Shown here in pieces: positions 9,639-18,025 of a DNA stretch of 64,000 nucleotides. Within the stretch, counting starts at the first letter, position 1; the number at the start of each line of letters is the position of its first letter. The DNA is from Bauldia sp965232525 (GTDB lineage: Bacteria; Pseudomonadota; Alphaproteobacteria; Rhizobiales; Kaistiaceae). Made by a program: the position numbers and the translations under genes. The stretch is taken from assembly GCF_965232525.1 (NCBI RefSeq), contig NZ_OZ246980.1, positions 186,001-250,000 on the forward strand, read 5' to 3'. A model generated the notes under the pieces. The model did no database searches. It worked only from the letters and a program-made list of their open reading frames with translations, and was not told the DNA's origin.

Positions 9639-11012
9639 CTAGACCGCCACCGAATGGCGAGCCTGCGAGGCGGCCCGGTAAGTATCGAAGGCTGCCGCGA
9701 TTACCCGAAGAAGCGGCCGCCCCCGGCCGGTCACGGCGACCATGCCGTCGGCCGCAGTCACCAGTCCCTCCGCCGCCATCGGTTCCAACGCGCGCAGGGC
9801 ATCCGCCGCCCAGCCGGCGTCACGGCCGAAACGCGCCCCGGCTTGCGTGGTATCGACCTTCCCGAAGCACATGAGCGCCTCGATCACCGCGGCCCGCAAC
9901 CGGTCTTCGTCGTCGATGGCGATGCCCTTAGCGACCGGCAGGGAACCCTCCCTCACCGCCTTCGCCCAACGTCCGGTATCGGAGAAGTTCTGGACGTAGC
10001 CGTCCGGGGTTCGGCCGATCGCGGTCGCGCCGAGGCCGATCAGGGTTTCGGCCGGGTCGGTCGTGTAGCCCTGAAAGTTGCGCCGCAACGTTCCGTCTCG
10101 CGCCGCTACCGCGAGCGCATCGTCGGGCGTGGCAAAGTGATCGAGCCCGACGGCCGCATATCCGGCCCCCTCCAGCGCAGCGGCGGCAGCGGCGGCTTGC
10201 GTCAACCGCTCGGCCGCTCCCGGCAGCGCATCCGCATCGATCAGCCGCTGCTTCTTGGCCATCCACGGGACGTGGGCATAGCCGAACAGGGCCAGCCGGT
10301 CCGGGCCGATCGCGGCGCATCGCTCGACGGTGGCGAGCAGCGTGTCGACGGTCTGGTGCGGCAGGCCGTAGATCAGATCGAAATTGATCCCGCCGACGCC
10401 GGCGGCGCGCAGGCCGTCGACGCTGGCCGCCACCATCTCCGGCGGCTGGATGCGGTTGATCGCCTGCTGAACCTTCGGGTCGAATTCCTGAACGCCGAAG
10501 CTCGCTCTGGTGAAGCCGAGCGTCCCGATCCGGCGGGCCATGGCGTCGGTCAGGGTGCGCGGATCGCTTTCGATGGCGATCTCGGCGTCCGGCTCGAGGT
10601 CGAACCGGCTCCGGACCGTGTCCATCACCCGTTCGAGGTCGTCGGGCGTGAGCACCGTCGGCGTCCCGCCGCCCCAGTGCAGGTGTCCGACCCGCAATCG
10701 CCCGGGCGCCACCCGAGCGACCAGTTCGATTTCCTCAAGCAGCGTCTCGATATAGTCGACGACCGGCGCGTAGCGCGCCGCCAGCTTCATGTTGCAGCCG
10801 CAATACCAGCAGAGCTCGCGGCAAAACGGCACATGGAGATACACCGACACCGGACGCCTCGGATCGAGCCGCTCGAGCCACCCCCGCTGCACGCCGCCGT
10901 CTACCCGATCGTGAAAATGCGGCACCGTCGGGTAGCTGGTATAGCGGGGCACGGCCATCGTCGTGTAGCGCGCCACTGCCGGATCGGGCGCCCCCGCCCT
11001 TGCCATTGTCAT
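9639..11012 (-). CDS. hemN: Oxygen-independent coproporphyrinogen III oxidase (radical SAM)
   Basis: HemN oxidatively decarboxylates coproporphyrinogen III to protoporphyrinogen IX without oxygen, using SAM and a 4Fe-4S cluster. The cluster motif CRELCWYCGC (CxxxCxxC plus the fourth cysteine typical of true HemN) and the HLHWGGGTPT segment are present. From the ATG at 11012 it is 457 aa, the family length. The frame extends to a GTG at 11051, but the predicted regulatory site upstream would put transcription start inside that extension, so I prefer the internal ATG. Likely induced at low oxygen. Confidence 0.95.
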   Translation of the reverse strand: MTMARAGAPDPAVARYTTMAVPRYTSYPTVPHFHDRVDGGVQRGWLERLDPRRPVSVYLHVPFCRELCWYCGCNMKLAARYAPVVDYIETLLEEIELVARVAPGRLRVGHLHWGGGTPTVLTPDDLERVMDTVRSRFDLEPDAEIAIESDPRTLTDAMARRIGTLGFTRASFGVQEFDPKVQQAINRIQPPEMVAASVDGLRAAGVGGINFDLIYGLPHQTVDTLLATVERCAAIGPDRLALFGYAHVPWMAKKQRLIDADALPGAAERLTQAAAAAAALEGAGYAAVGLDHFATPDDALAVAARDGTLRRNFQGYTTDPAETLIGLGATAIGRTPDGYVQNFSDTGRWAKAVREGSLPVAKGIAIDDEDRLRAAVIEALMCFGKVDTTQAGARFGRDAGWAADALRALEPMAAEGLVTAADGMVAVTGRGRPLLRVIAAAFDTYRAASQARHSVAV

Positions 11013-11071
11013 TGTCAATCGTCCGGATCGTCTGTCCGGCATCAGAGTCACCGGTTTTCGCCGACCCGTGG

Positions 11072-11085
11072 TTGACCTGAATCAA
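11072..11085 (-). promoter_or_regulatory. FNR/FixK-type binding site upstream of hemN
   Basis: On the minus strand the site reads TTGATTCAGGTCAA, an exact match to the TTGA-N6-TCAA palindrome recognised by FNR, FnrL and FixK proteins. Its centre is about 67 bp upstream of the preferred hemN start. A class II position (-41.5) would give a transcript start near 11037 and a leader of about 25 nt. hemN genes are classic members of this regulon in Alphaproteobacteria. No FNR gene is in the window. Confidence 0.8.
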
Positions 11086-11096
11086 CCCGTCGATGA

Positions 11097-12764
11097 TCAG
11101 AACAGGCCCTGGACGTTGCCATCGGCGTCGAGATGAATCGCGTTGGCCGCCGGAACCCGCGGCAGCCCCGGCATGGTCATGATCTGGCCGCCGAGAACCA
11201 CGACAAACCCGGCACCGGCTGCAAGGCGCACATCGCGGATCGGAAAGACGTGATCGTTGGGCGCACCCTTCAGCGCCGGATCGGACGAGAACGAGTACTG
11301 AGTCTTGGCGACGCAGATCGGGAACCCGCCAAATCCCTCCGCCTCGTACCGTTTGAGCCGGTCGCGGATCGTCTTGTCGGCAACCACTTCGCTTGCCCCG
11401 TAGACCCGGGTGGCGATCGCCGTGACCTTGTCGAACAGCGGCACATCGTCGGGGTAGAGCGGCGTGAACGCCGCGGCACCTGACTCCGCCAGCTTCACCA
11501 CATGGTGCGCCAGCGCCTCGGCGCCGGCTGACCCGTCGGTGAAGTGGGTGCAGACATAGGCGGCGGCCCCATGGGCCCGTGCGACCTCTTCGATTTCGCG
11601 GAGCTCGGCATGGGTGTCGGCGTCGAAGCGATTGATCGCCACCACGCATGGCACGCCGAACAGCGCCAGGTTCTCCAGATGGCGGGCGAGGTTCCGCGCG
11701 CCCCTGCGCACCGCGGCAATATCCTCCCCCTCAAGGGCATCGCGCGCCACCCCGCCGTGCATCTTGAGCGCCCGGGCCGTCGCCACCACCACCGCCGCGT
11801 CGGGCTGCAGGCCGGTCTTGCGGCATTTGATGTTGAAGAATTTCTCGGCGCCGAGATCGGCGCCGAAGCCGGCTTCGGTGACCGCATAGGCGCCGAGCGC
11901 CAGGCCCGCCTGGGTGGCGATCACCGAGTTGCAGCCGTGGGCGATGTTAGCGAATGGGCCGCCATGGACGAAGGCGGGATTGCCTTCCAGCGTCTGCACC
12001 AGGTTGGGCGCCAGCGCGTCCTTGAGGAGCACCGCCATGGCGCCGTCGGCGGAGAGATCGCGGGCGGTCACCGGCTGGCGGTCGCGCGTCTCGGCGACGA
12101 CGATCCGGCCGAGCCGTTCGGTCAGGTCGTCGAGGTCGGTGGCGAGGCAAAGGATCGCCATCACCTCCGACGCGACGACGATGTCGAACCCGTCCTCGCG
12201 GGGAAAGCCGTTGGCGACGCCGCCGAGCGATGTGACGATCGTCCGAAGCGCCCGGTCGTTCATGTCGACCACCCGCCGCCACGTGACCCGGCGCGGGTCG
12301 ATACCGAGCGCGTTGCCCCAATAGATGTGGTTGTCGATCAGCGCGGCGAGTAGATTGTTAGCGGCCGCCACCGCGGGAAAGTCCCCGGTGAACTGGAGGT
12401 TGATGTCCTCCATCGGGATGACCTGTGAATAGCCGCCGCCGGCCGCGCCGCCCTTGACGCCGAAGCACGGGCCCAGCGACGGCTCGCGCAGGCAGATGAC
12501 CGCGCGCTTGCCGATCCGGTTGAGCGCATCGCCGAGCCCGATCGTTGTGGTCGTCTTGCCCTCGCCCGCCGGCGTCGGTGAGATCGCCGTCACCAGCACC
12601 AGACGGCCGCCGGGCCGATCGAGCCCGTTGAGATAGGAGAGCGCGATCTTCGCCTTCACCGGGCCGTAGGCATAGACCGCCTCGTCCGGAATCCCGAGGT
12701 CCGCGGCCACCGCGGCAATGGGCCTGGGCTTCGCCGCGCGGGCGATGGCGATATCGCTGAGCAT
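11097..12764 (-). CDS. fhs: Formate--tetrahydrofolate ligase
   Basis: Fhs makes 10-formyl-tetrahydrofolate from formate, THF and ATP, feeding one-carbon units to purine synthesis and methylotrophic or serine-cycle metabolism. It is 555 aa, the usual length. The P-loop TPAGEGKTTTTIGLGDAL, the GGAAGGGYSQVIPMEDINL region and the C-terminal GQIMTMPGLPRVPAA are diagnostic. It ends only 12 bp before the FNR-type site of hemN, so fhs read-through could also feed hemN. No folD or formate dehydrogenase gene adjoins it here. Confidence 0.96.
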   Translation of the reverse strand: MLSDIAIARAAKPRPIAAVAADLGIPDEAVYAYGPVKAKIALSYLNGLDRPGGRLVLVTAISPTPAGEGKTTTTIGLGDALNRIGKRAVICLREPSLGPCFGVKGGAAGGGYSQVIPMEDINLQFTGDFPAVAAANNLLAALIDNHIYWGNALGIDPRRVTWRRVVDMNDRALRTIVTSLGGVANGFPREDGFDIVVASEVMAILCLATDLDDLTERLGRIVVAETRDRQPVTARDLSADGAMAVLLKDALAPNLVQTLEGNPAFVHGGPFANIAHGCNSVIATQAGLALGAYAVTEAGFGADLGAEKFFNIKCRKTGLQPDAAVVVATARALKMHGGVARDALEGEDIAAVRRGARNLARHLENLALFGVPCVVAINRFDADTHAELREIEEVARAHGAAAYVCTHFTDGSAGAEALAHHVVKLAESGAAAFTPLYPDDVPLFDKVTAIATRVYGASEVVADKTIRDRLKRYEAEGFGGFPICVAKTQYSFSSDPALKGAPNDHVFPIRDVRLAAGAGFVVVLGGQIMTMPGLPRVPAANAIHLDADGNVQGLF

Positions 12765-12907
12765 GTAACGTAATCCCCCCGGATGCGATGGCGGAGCATC
12801 CTACGGCAGCGCCACCGTGCCAAGGGGTTGGCGTCTGGCCGCCAAGTTGATCGCCCCTGCCACGAACGATAGGTTGTACTTGGATTTCAGCGCGGGAGGG
12901 CGAACCG

Positions 12908-13381
12908 ATGCTCAGGATCTTTGCGATTGCAGCCATGCTTGTCGCTGGCCCGGCGCTCGCTGAGGAGGCGCCGGACGATCCGGTCGCGGCGATCGAAGGC
13001 ACCTATCTGCTGATCCAGCACGACGGGTTTCAGCGTGCGCTCTCCTTCGACCGGAGCGGCAACATCATCCAGGCGAGCGACCTGCAGACGCTTATTGGAT
13101 TCACCACGAGCCTCGGTGCGTGGGCGACCGACGGTCCCGGCAAGGCCAAGGCGACCGTCATTTCCTTCAACTTCGACGTCGACGGCTCCGACGAAATCGG
13201 AGCGACGGAGATCGCCTACACGTTCACCTTCTCCGACCTGGTCGACGGCAAGTATCAGCGCATCGCCGGCGCATTGGATGGGCGCACATACGCCGATCGC
13301 CAGGACCCGCTGGCGCCGACCGCGGAGCCGGTTCGGGTCTTCGGTTACACCTTCGAGGGCCGCCGGGTCACCGCCGACTAG
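12908..13381 (+). CDS. Exported protein of unknown function
   Basis: A 157-aa protein with a clean signal peptide (MLRIFAIAAMLVAGPALAEE, cleavage after ALA). The mature part has alternating hydrophobic stretches suggestive of a small beta-barrel or lipocalin-like fold (GTYLLIQHDGFQRALSFD, then ATVISFNFDVDGS and EIAYTFTFSDL). This fold guess is weak and I do not recognise a family. GGAGGG precedes the ATG. It converges on the Hcp-like gene with a gap of 17 bp and is divergent from fhs. Confidence 0.75.
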   Translation: MLRIFAIAAMLVAGPALAEEAPDDPVAAIEGTYLLIQHDGFQRALSFDRSGNIIQASDLQTLIGFTTSLGAWATDGPGKAKATVISFNFDVDGSDEIGATEIAYTFTFSDLVDGKYQRIAGALDGRTYADRQDPLAPTAEPVRVFGYTFEGRRVTAD

Positions 13382-13398
13382 GTTGGGCCCAGCCCGAT

Positions 13399-13956
13399 CT
13401 AGTTGCCGAGCGCCGTGAGCGCGGCCTGACCCGGAACGTTCCGCCAAACCGTCGATGTCGGCTCCGCTTGGGACTCGTCGTCGTAGGCCCAGGTAATTTC
13501 GGCGGCGCACAGCTTGAACCGCTCCGTCGCCATATCGTTCCCGCGCGGCTGGACCGCGATCTCCGATATCAGCGCGTCGCGCAGGGTGTAGGTCATTGCT
13601 CTGGCAATGGCATCGTCCGACATGGCGAAGATGTGGATGCGGGTCGGGGCGCCATCGGCCGCATCGAGCGGCGTGGCTCTGCGACAGGACTCGTAAAAAG
13701 CCGCCGAGTTATTGTCGACGTGTTTGACGCCGGTGAGATCGATCACCACCGGCTTGCCGGGGGTCTGGGCGGCGGAACTGGCATCGGCTTCCCCGAAGCG
13801 GGCGATGCCCTGGTCGATCGACAGGAGCTCGATGCAGGGCCCGTCCTCAAGGACCTGCCGGATCGGCGATCCGTTGACGGTGACAAGCGCGCGATCCGGC
13901 CGGAACGGCGATCGGACAAGCTCCGGTTTTCCCGGTTGCAGGAGAATCAGGTCCAC
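13399..13956 (-). CDS. Orphan Hcp-like protein (type VI secretion tube family)
   Basis: This 185-aa protein appears to follow the layout of Hcp. The N-terminal MDLILLQ strand and a PCIELLSIDQGI segment match the IEVLSWSWG region. The middle strand VVIDLTGVKHVDNNSAAFY matches the family's KxxDxxSP element. The end, ATERFKLCAAEITWAYDD, matches the typical TExVSLxFxxIxWxY stretch. It is slightly longer than usual Hcp (about 160-170 aa). No other T6SS gene (VgrG, TssB/C, ClpV) lies in the window, so if the assignment holds it is an orphan. The call rests on my reading of a divergent pattern. Confidence 0.5.
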   Translation of the reverse strand: MDLILLQPGKPELVRSPFRPDRALVTVNGSPIRQVLEDGPCIELLSIDQGIARFGEADASSAAQTPGKPVVIDLTGVKHVDNNSAAFYESCRRATPLDAADGAPTRIHIFAMSDDAIARAMTYTLRDALISEIAVQPRGNDMATERFKLCAAEITWAYDDESQAEPTSTVWRNVPGQAALTALGN

Positions 13957-14036
13957 GGCAGGTCTCCCCTTAGACAGGTCAGAGCCCGGTCGCGACCTGA
14001 TCGCGTCCGGGCTATGAAAAGCTTTGGATTCGTCGA

Positions 14037-14105
14037 CTAGAAGATGGCGAGAGCCGGTGCGGCGGTGCCAATGACGAGGGCGACTGCGAAAAGAGCGATG
14101 CGCAT
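14037..14105 (-). CDS. Possible 22-residue signal-peptide-like mini-protein
   Basis: The ATG at 14105, preceded by GGCAGGACCC, opens a 22-codon frame (MRIALFAVALVIGTAAPALA then IF and stop). It looks like a signal peptide with almost no mature part. The frame extends upstream, but that part is arginine-rich and unlike a protein. Short genes of this form exist in Alphaproteobacteria, yet this could also be chance. Confidence 0.3.
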   Translation of the reverse strand: MRIALFAVALVIGTAAPALAIF

Positions 14106-14292
14106 GGGTCCTGCCTCATGTCTGGTGTTGATCCTGAGGCGAGGATAGCGACCGCCCATCCGCGGCGCAGTGACCGAGGTCACCAGGCGCGTTACGGCTG
14201 TGACCGGCACCACAAACCATGCATGGACGGCGGCCAAGAAAAAGCGGCGGCAGCTCTGGGAAGCCGCCGCCGCCAGTTTGTCGACCGGGAGA

Positions 14293-15174
14293 CTAGCCGC
14301 GGTCGGACACAGCCTTGGGCAGGTCGTCGGTCGCACCCCACTCCGCCCAGGAGCGGTGATAGGTGCGGACCTGCGGATGACCGATCAGCCGCAGGGCAAA
14401 GTAGCTGTGGGACGACGCCAGACCTTGCTGGCAATGAACGACGATATTGTCGTCGTCGCTGATGCCATGGTCGGCGAAATGAGCGCGCAGTTCATCGGCC
14501 GGCTTCATTGTGCCGTCCTCGGCCAGGTTGCCCTTCCATGGAATGCTCTGCGCCCACGGAATGTGCCCCTCGTCGTACATGGCGACCGGCCGCACGTCGA
14601 TGACGACGGTATCGGCGTCGTTGCGGCGTTCCATGATCCAGTCGGCGGTCGCGTGGCGACGCGGCGACAGCGCGACCGCGTACTTGGCCGGCTGGACCGA
14701 CGCGGCTTCACCCTCGGCGAGCGCGAGGCCGGCGCCCGTCCATGCGTCGAGACCGCCATTGAGGATGCTGACATTGCGGTGGCCGTGATACTCCATCAGC
14801 CAGAACATCCGGGCGGCGTGAAACCCGCCCTTGTCGTCGTAGAGGACGACCTTGGCGTCGGCGGAGACGCCCCTGTCGCCGAGCAGCTTGGCGATGTCCT
14901 CCGTCGGTAGCAGCGCCCCCTCGATCGGCGCGTTGGTATCGACCACCGCGTCGGGGTTGAGCTGCTGCGCGCCGGGGATGTGGCCCTCGGCGAAGGCGTC
15001 AGCCGGGCGGACGTCGATGACGACCAGGTTCGGGTCGTCGATCTGCGCGTTCAGCGCGTCCGCCGACATGATCAGATGGGAGTTGGCGTAATCGGCCGAC
15101 TGGGCCGGCGACACCACTGTCGCAACGCCGAGGACGGCGGCGACAAGCGTCGTGCGAAGGAAAGTGTTGGTCAT
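14293..15174 (-). CDS. Periplasmic two-domain rhodanese-type sulfurtransferase
   Basis: It carries tandem rhodanese domains, the SseA/thiosulfate sulfurtransferase layout. From the ATG at 15174 it is 293 aa with a signal peptide (MTNTFLRTTLVAAVLGVATV, cleavage near AQSA). The first, inactive domain contains VVIDVRPADAFAEGHIPGA. The second carries the active cysteine in VVHCQQGLASS. A longer frame upstream would hide the signal peptide, so I reject it. It lies 43 bp downstream of the peroxiredoxin gene on the same strand, suggesting a sulfur or oxidative-stress unit. Confidence 0.9.
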   Translation of the reverse strand: MTNTFLRTTLVAAVLGVATVVSPAQSADYANSHLIMSADALNAQIDDPNLVVIDVRPADAFAEGHIPGAQQLNPDAVVDTNAPIEGALLPTEDIAKLLGDRGVSADAKVVLYDDKGGFHAARMFWLMEYHGHRNVSILNGGLDAWTGAGLALAEGEAASVQPAKYAVALSPRRHATADWIMERRNDADTVVIDVRPVAMYDEGHIPWAQSIPWKGNLAEDGTMKPADELRAHFADHGISDDDNIVVHCQQGLASSHSYFALRLIGHPQVRTYHRSWAEWGATDDLPKAVSDRG

Positions 15175-15217
15175 TGCGATGAAACCTCTTTGAAGACGTC
15201 GATGACCGGCGAGATCG

Positions 15218-15889
15218 TCAGCGGTTGCTGATGCCGGACTGGGATACGAAGCGGATGTACGGCTTGGGCGCCCGCCAGCCCCTCGGGAATGCCGCTTTCG
15301 CCGCATCGTCGGAGACCGACGGCAGGATGATGACGTCCTCGCCCTTGCGCCAGTTGGCGGGCGTGGCGACCTTGTGGGTCTCGGTCATCTGCAGCGCGTC
15401 GATGGCCCGCAGGATCTCGTTGAAGTTCCGCCCGGTGCTCATCGGATAGGCGATCATCAGCCGGATGGTCTTGTCCGGCGCAATCACGAACACGCTGCGG
15501 ACGGTGTGGTTGTCGGCGGCGGTCCGCGCCTGCGATCCGTCGGCCTCGGCCGGCAGCATGCCGTAGAGCTTGGAGACCGCCAGGTCGGTGTCGGCGATCA
15601 TCGGATAGTTCGGCGCGAAGCCCATCACCTCGGCGATGTCGCCGCTCCATTGCTGATGGTGCTCGACCGAATCGGCGCTGATGCCGATCACCTTGACGCC
15701 GCGGCGGGTGAACTCCGGCAGCATGCGCGCCATGGTGCCGAGCTCGGTCGTGCAGACCGGCGTGAAGTCCTTCGGGTGGGAGAACAAAATGCACCAGCTG
15801 TCGCCCATCCATTCGTGGAAACGGATCGGGCCGTCGGTGGTCTCGGCGGTGAAGTCCGGGGCGATGTCCCCGATCGATTTGGGTATCAT
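15218..15889 (-). CDS. 1-Cys peroxiredoxin (Prx6 type)
   Basis: This thiol peroxidase reduces hydrogen peroxide and organic peroxides. It is 223 aa from the ATG at 15889, preceded by GGAAAGGAAA. The peroxidatic motif HPKDFTPVCTTELG holds the active cysteine at about residue 48. The C-terminal half (DNHTVRSVFVIAPDKTIRL onward) has the Prx6-type dimerisation domain and no obvious resolving cysteine. A longer frame adds 17 unlikely residues. The neighbouring rhodanese downstream and the winged-helix/TPR regulator upstream may belong to one response module. Confidence 0.93.
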   Translation of the reverse strand: MIPKSIGDIAPDFTAETTDGPIRFHEWMGDSWCILFSHPKDFTPVCTTELGTMARMLPEFTRRGVKVIGISADSVEHHQQWSGDIAEVMGFAPNYPMIADTDLAVSKLYGMLPAEADGSQARTAADNHTVRSVFVIAPDKTIRLMIAYPMSTGRNFNEILRAIDALQMTETHKVATPANWRKGEDVIILPSVSDDAAKAAFPRGWRAPKPYIRFVSQSGISNR

Positions 15890-16166
15890 GGTCTTTTCCT
15901 TTCCGTGGGGATGCCGACCGAAACGGCCGGCCGCGGCCACGATGGCGTCGGCGGAGCAATATCGGCTCGCGCCCGTGCGGCATGCGCGGCGTCGATGATG
16001 GTCAGGTACCGTCGCGCATCCCGGATGACCTGAAAAAAAGCTGGAAGATTTCTGAAACCGGCACCGGCAAGCACAAAGCCGCGCAATCGGGCGGGATATC
16101 CGGCCGACAAGAGGCTACGAAACTGGAAGAAATGTTAGCCGCGTAAGCGGATCCACGTCGCCGGGA

Positions 16167-17426
16167 TCAGGCGAGCAGGGGAACCATCGCCTTGAAGCGG
16201 CCCTCGCGACGCACCGCGGCGAGAAGCGGCTCGGCGGCGAGCAGAGCCCAATGCCGCCAGCCGCGGTCGATGATGGACTGAACGCGACCGATCGCATCGC
16301 TGACATCGCCGACCCGGGCCGAGGTCAGCGCGGTATAAAAGCCGATCAGGCCGCCGATCCCCGTCTTTCCCTTGAGCGTCTCGCGCGCTTCCTCGTCACG
16401 TCCGATCATCGCCAGCATCGTCCCGCGCATAGCGTCGGCGAGTTGGTCGGAGGGGTCGATGGCGAGCCAGTTCTCGGATCGGGCCAGCGCGAACCTGGCC
16501 AGCGTAACCGCGCGACCGGTTTCGCCCAGCCCTTCCGCTGTCCGCGCAGCGATGCTGGCCGAGTAGTAGTCGTCATTGCGCAGGCTTGCCGTCCGCTCGG
16601 CCATTGCCCCGGCCGTCCGAAAGTCGCCAATTTCGTAAAGGACGCATTGCACCACCGAATGAACGGCGAGGTCGTTAGGGTCGAGTTCGAACGCCCGGCC
16701 AATCGCCTGCCGTGCCGAATCATGGGCGCCGTGGGCGCAAAGGGCATAACCCATCGCCGCGTGACTGAAGGCGAGGTCGGGCCGCAGGGCGCACGCCCGT
16801 TCGGCTCCCTCCGCCGCGGCGGCAAGGCTGGTGGCGCCACCACCGGCGAACAGGTACCGGAAGCTGGCGCTAATCGCGTGCTGCGCGTGGGCCGGCGCGA
16901 AATTGTTTGCCTTGCGACAAGCGAGCCGGCTCAATGTTTCCGCCCGCTCGATCGCGTCCGGGTCGCCGCTGTAGCAAAGCCGCAGCGCCTCCTGGACCAG
17001 GGCATAGGCTTCGAGGCTGAAACTTGGTCCGCCGCCCGTCGCCGCTTCGGCGGCATCCTCCACCGTGACCGGGACCGTCAGCCGGTAGCCGGCGCGATGC
17101 ACGGTCTGGATAATCTGCCCCTTGCCGCGACGGTCGCCGAGCGCGCGTCTGAGCTCCGATATCGCCGTCGTCAGCGATTCTTCCGAAACCGTCACGTCTG
17201 GCCAGATCGCTTCGATCAGCGCCGTCCGGCTGACAACGCTGCCATCGGCTTCGACCAACAGATCGAGCGCCGACATGGCCCGCGGTGACACGCGCCGGGT
17301 CGTCGCGCCGTCGCTGAATTCGCGCGCCGACCGGTCGATTCGCCAGGAACCGACACGAAGCGCTGGTGTGTAGGGCCGGCCCTGCGCGGCAGCGGCCGCG
17401 TGAGCTTCTGGATGGTAATGTGTCAC
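16167..17426 (-). CDS. Winged-helix (OmpR/CadC-type) transcriptional regulator with TPR-like C-terminus
   Basis: A 419-aa one-component regulator. Residues about 22-120 form an OmpR/PhoB-type winged helix (SPRAMSALDLLVEADGSVVS, then VTVSEESLTTAISELRRALG and IIQTVHRAGYRL). The rest is alpha-helical with TPR or BTAD-like repeats (SHAAMGYALCAHGAHDSARQ, AFELDPNDLAVH). There is no receiver domain and no membrane segment, unlike CadC/ToxR. The start is a GTG at 17426. It may control the peroxiredoxin-rhodanese pair downstream, 277 bp away, but no operator is evident. The signal it senses is unknown. Confidence 0.85.
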   Translation of the reverse strand: MTHYHPEAHAAAAAQGRPYTPALRVGSWRIDRSAREFSDGATTRRVSPRAMSALDLLVEADGSVVSRTALIEAIWPDVTVSEESLTTAISELRRALGDRRGKGQIIQTVHRAGYRLTVPVTVEDAAEAATGGGPSFSLEAYALVQEALRLCYSGDPDAIERAETLSRLACRKANNFAPAHAQHAISASFRYLFAGGGATSLAAAAEGAERACALRPDLAFSHAAMGYALCAHGAHDSARQAIGRAFELDPNDLAVHSVVQCVLYEIGDFRTAGAMAERTASLRNDDYYSASIAARTAEGLGETGRAVTLARFALARSENWLAIDPSDQLADAMRGTMLAMIGRDEEARETLKGKTGIGGLIGFYTALTSARVGDVSDAIGRVQSIIDRGWRHWALLAAEPLLAAVRREGRFKAMVPLLA

Positions 17427-17570
17427 GTCGCCCGTCCCGAAAACTGGTATGCTCGAATATCAACCATGGTTTAAGGTCGGGCCACATAGCGCAAAAAGGC
17501 CACGTCAGGCGAGCGAAAAAGCGGCGCGTTGACGATGTTGTGAAGTGGGCGCGAGCGCGTCGCGCCCTTA

Positions 17571-17931
17571 CCGGATTCCTCTGCGGGGGTCCCGCCGGCG
17601 GCAGCCGCCCCTCTCCACCCCTGGAACTCTCTGCGGAAGTCCTCGCCGCGCACGAACACGCCCCTTGCCGGATTCCTCTGCGGAAGTTCGGTTTTGGTGA
17701 TTTGGGGAGGGACCAGTCCACGTCCTCATGCTGACGTGCCGCCGAAGGCGGCCTCGAAGCACGCACGAGGCACAGCCCAGCCTATACGCAGTGACGTCGT
17801 GCGTCTTTCGAGGCTCGGGCTAACGCCCTCACACCTCAAGATGAGGGCGTTGGCATCTGACCTGAACCACTCGTCCTGGTTCGACGCCCCTTCCAATACG
17901 CCAAACCAAACGTCCGCAGAGGAATCCAAGC
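17571..17931. repeat. Nested intergenic repeat cluster
   Basis: This fills most of a 600-bp gap. Outer units read GGATTCCTCTGCGG: direct-type copies at about 17573 and 17664, and an inverted copy (CCGCAGAGGAATCC) near 17914. Between the last two sit two head-to-head units of a wider family (CCTCAnnnTGAnGTG...CTCGAAGnACGCAC): one at 17724-17766, and its inverse at about 17799-17845 ending in CCTCAAGATGAGG. The arrangement resembles a small non-autonomous element. No coding frame is credible. Confidence 0.7.
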
Positions 17932-18025
17932 CAGAGAGGGGTGATCCTGCACCGATTGCCGACAAACACATGATGGTGCACGGCAAGCCGTGGCTATTGC
18001 ACCCCTCGCACCCGCCGGAAGAGTG

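Noticed and set aside
10735..11649. 304-aa frame across the hemN-fhs junction
   Set aside because: Overlaps two certain genes in another frame and spans the FNR-type site.
15886..16110. 74-aa frame upstream of the peroxiredoxin gene
   Set aside because: No ribosome site or recognisable features; overlaps the peroxiredoxin leader.
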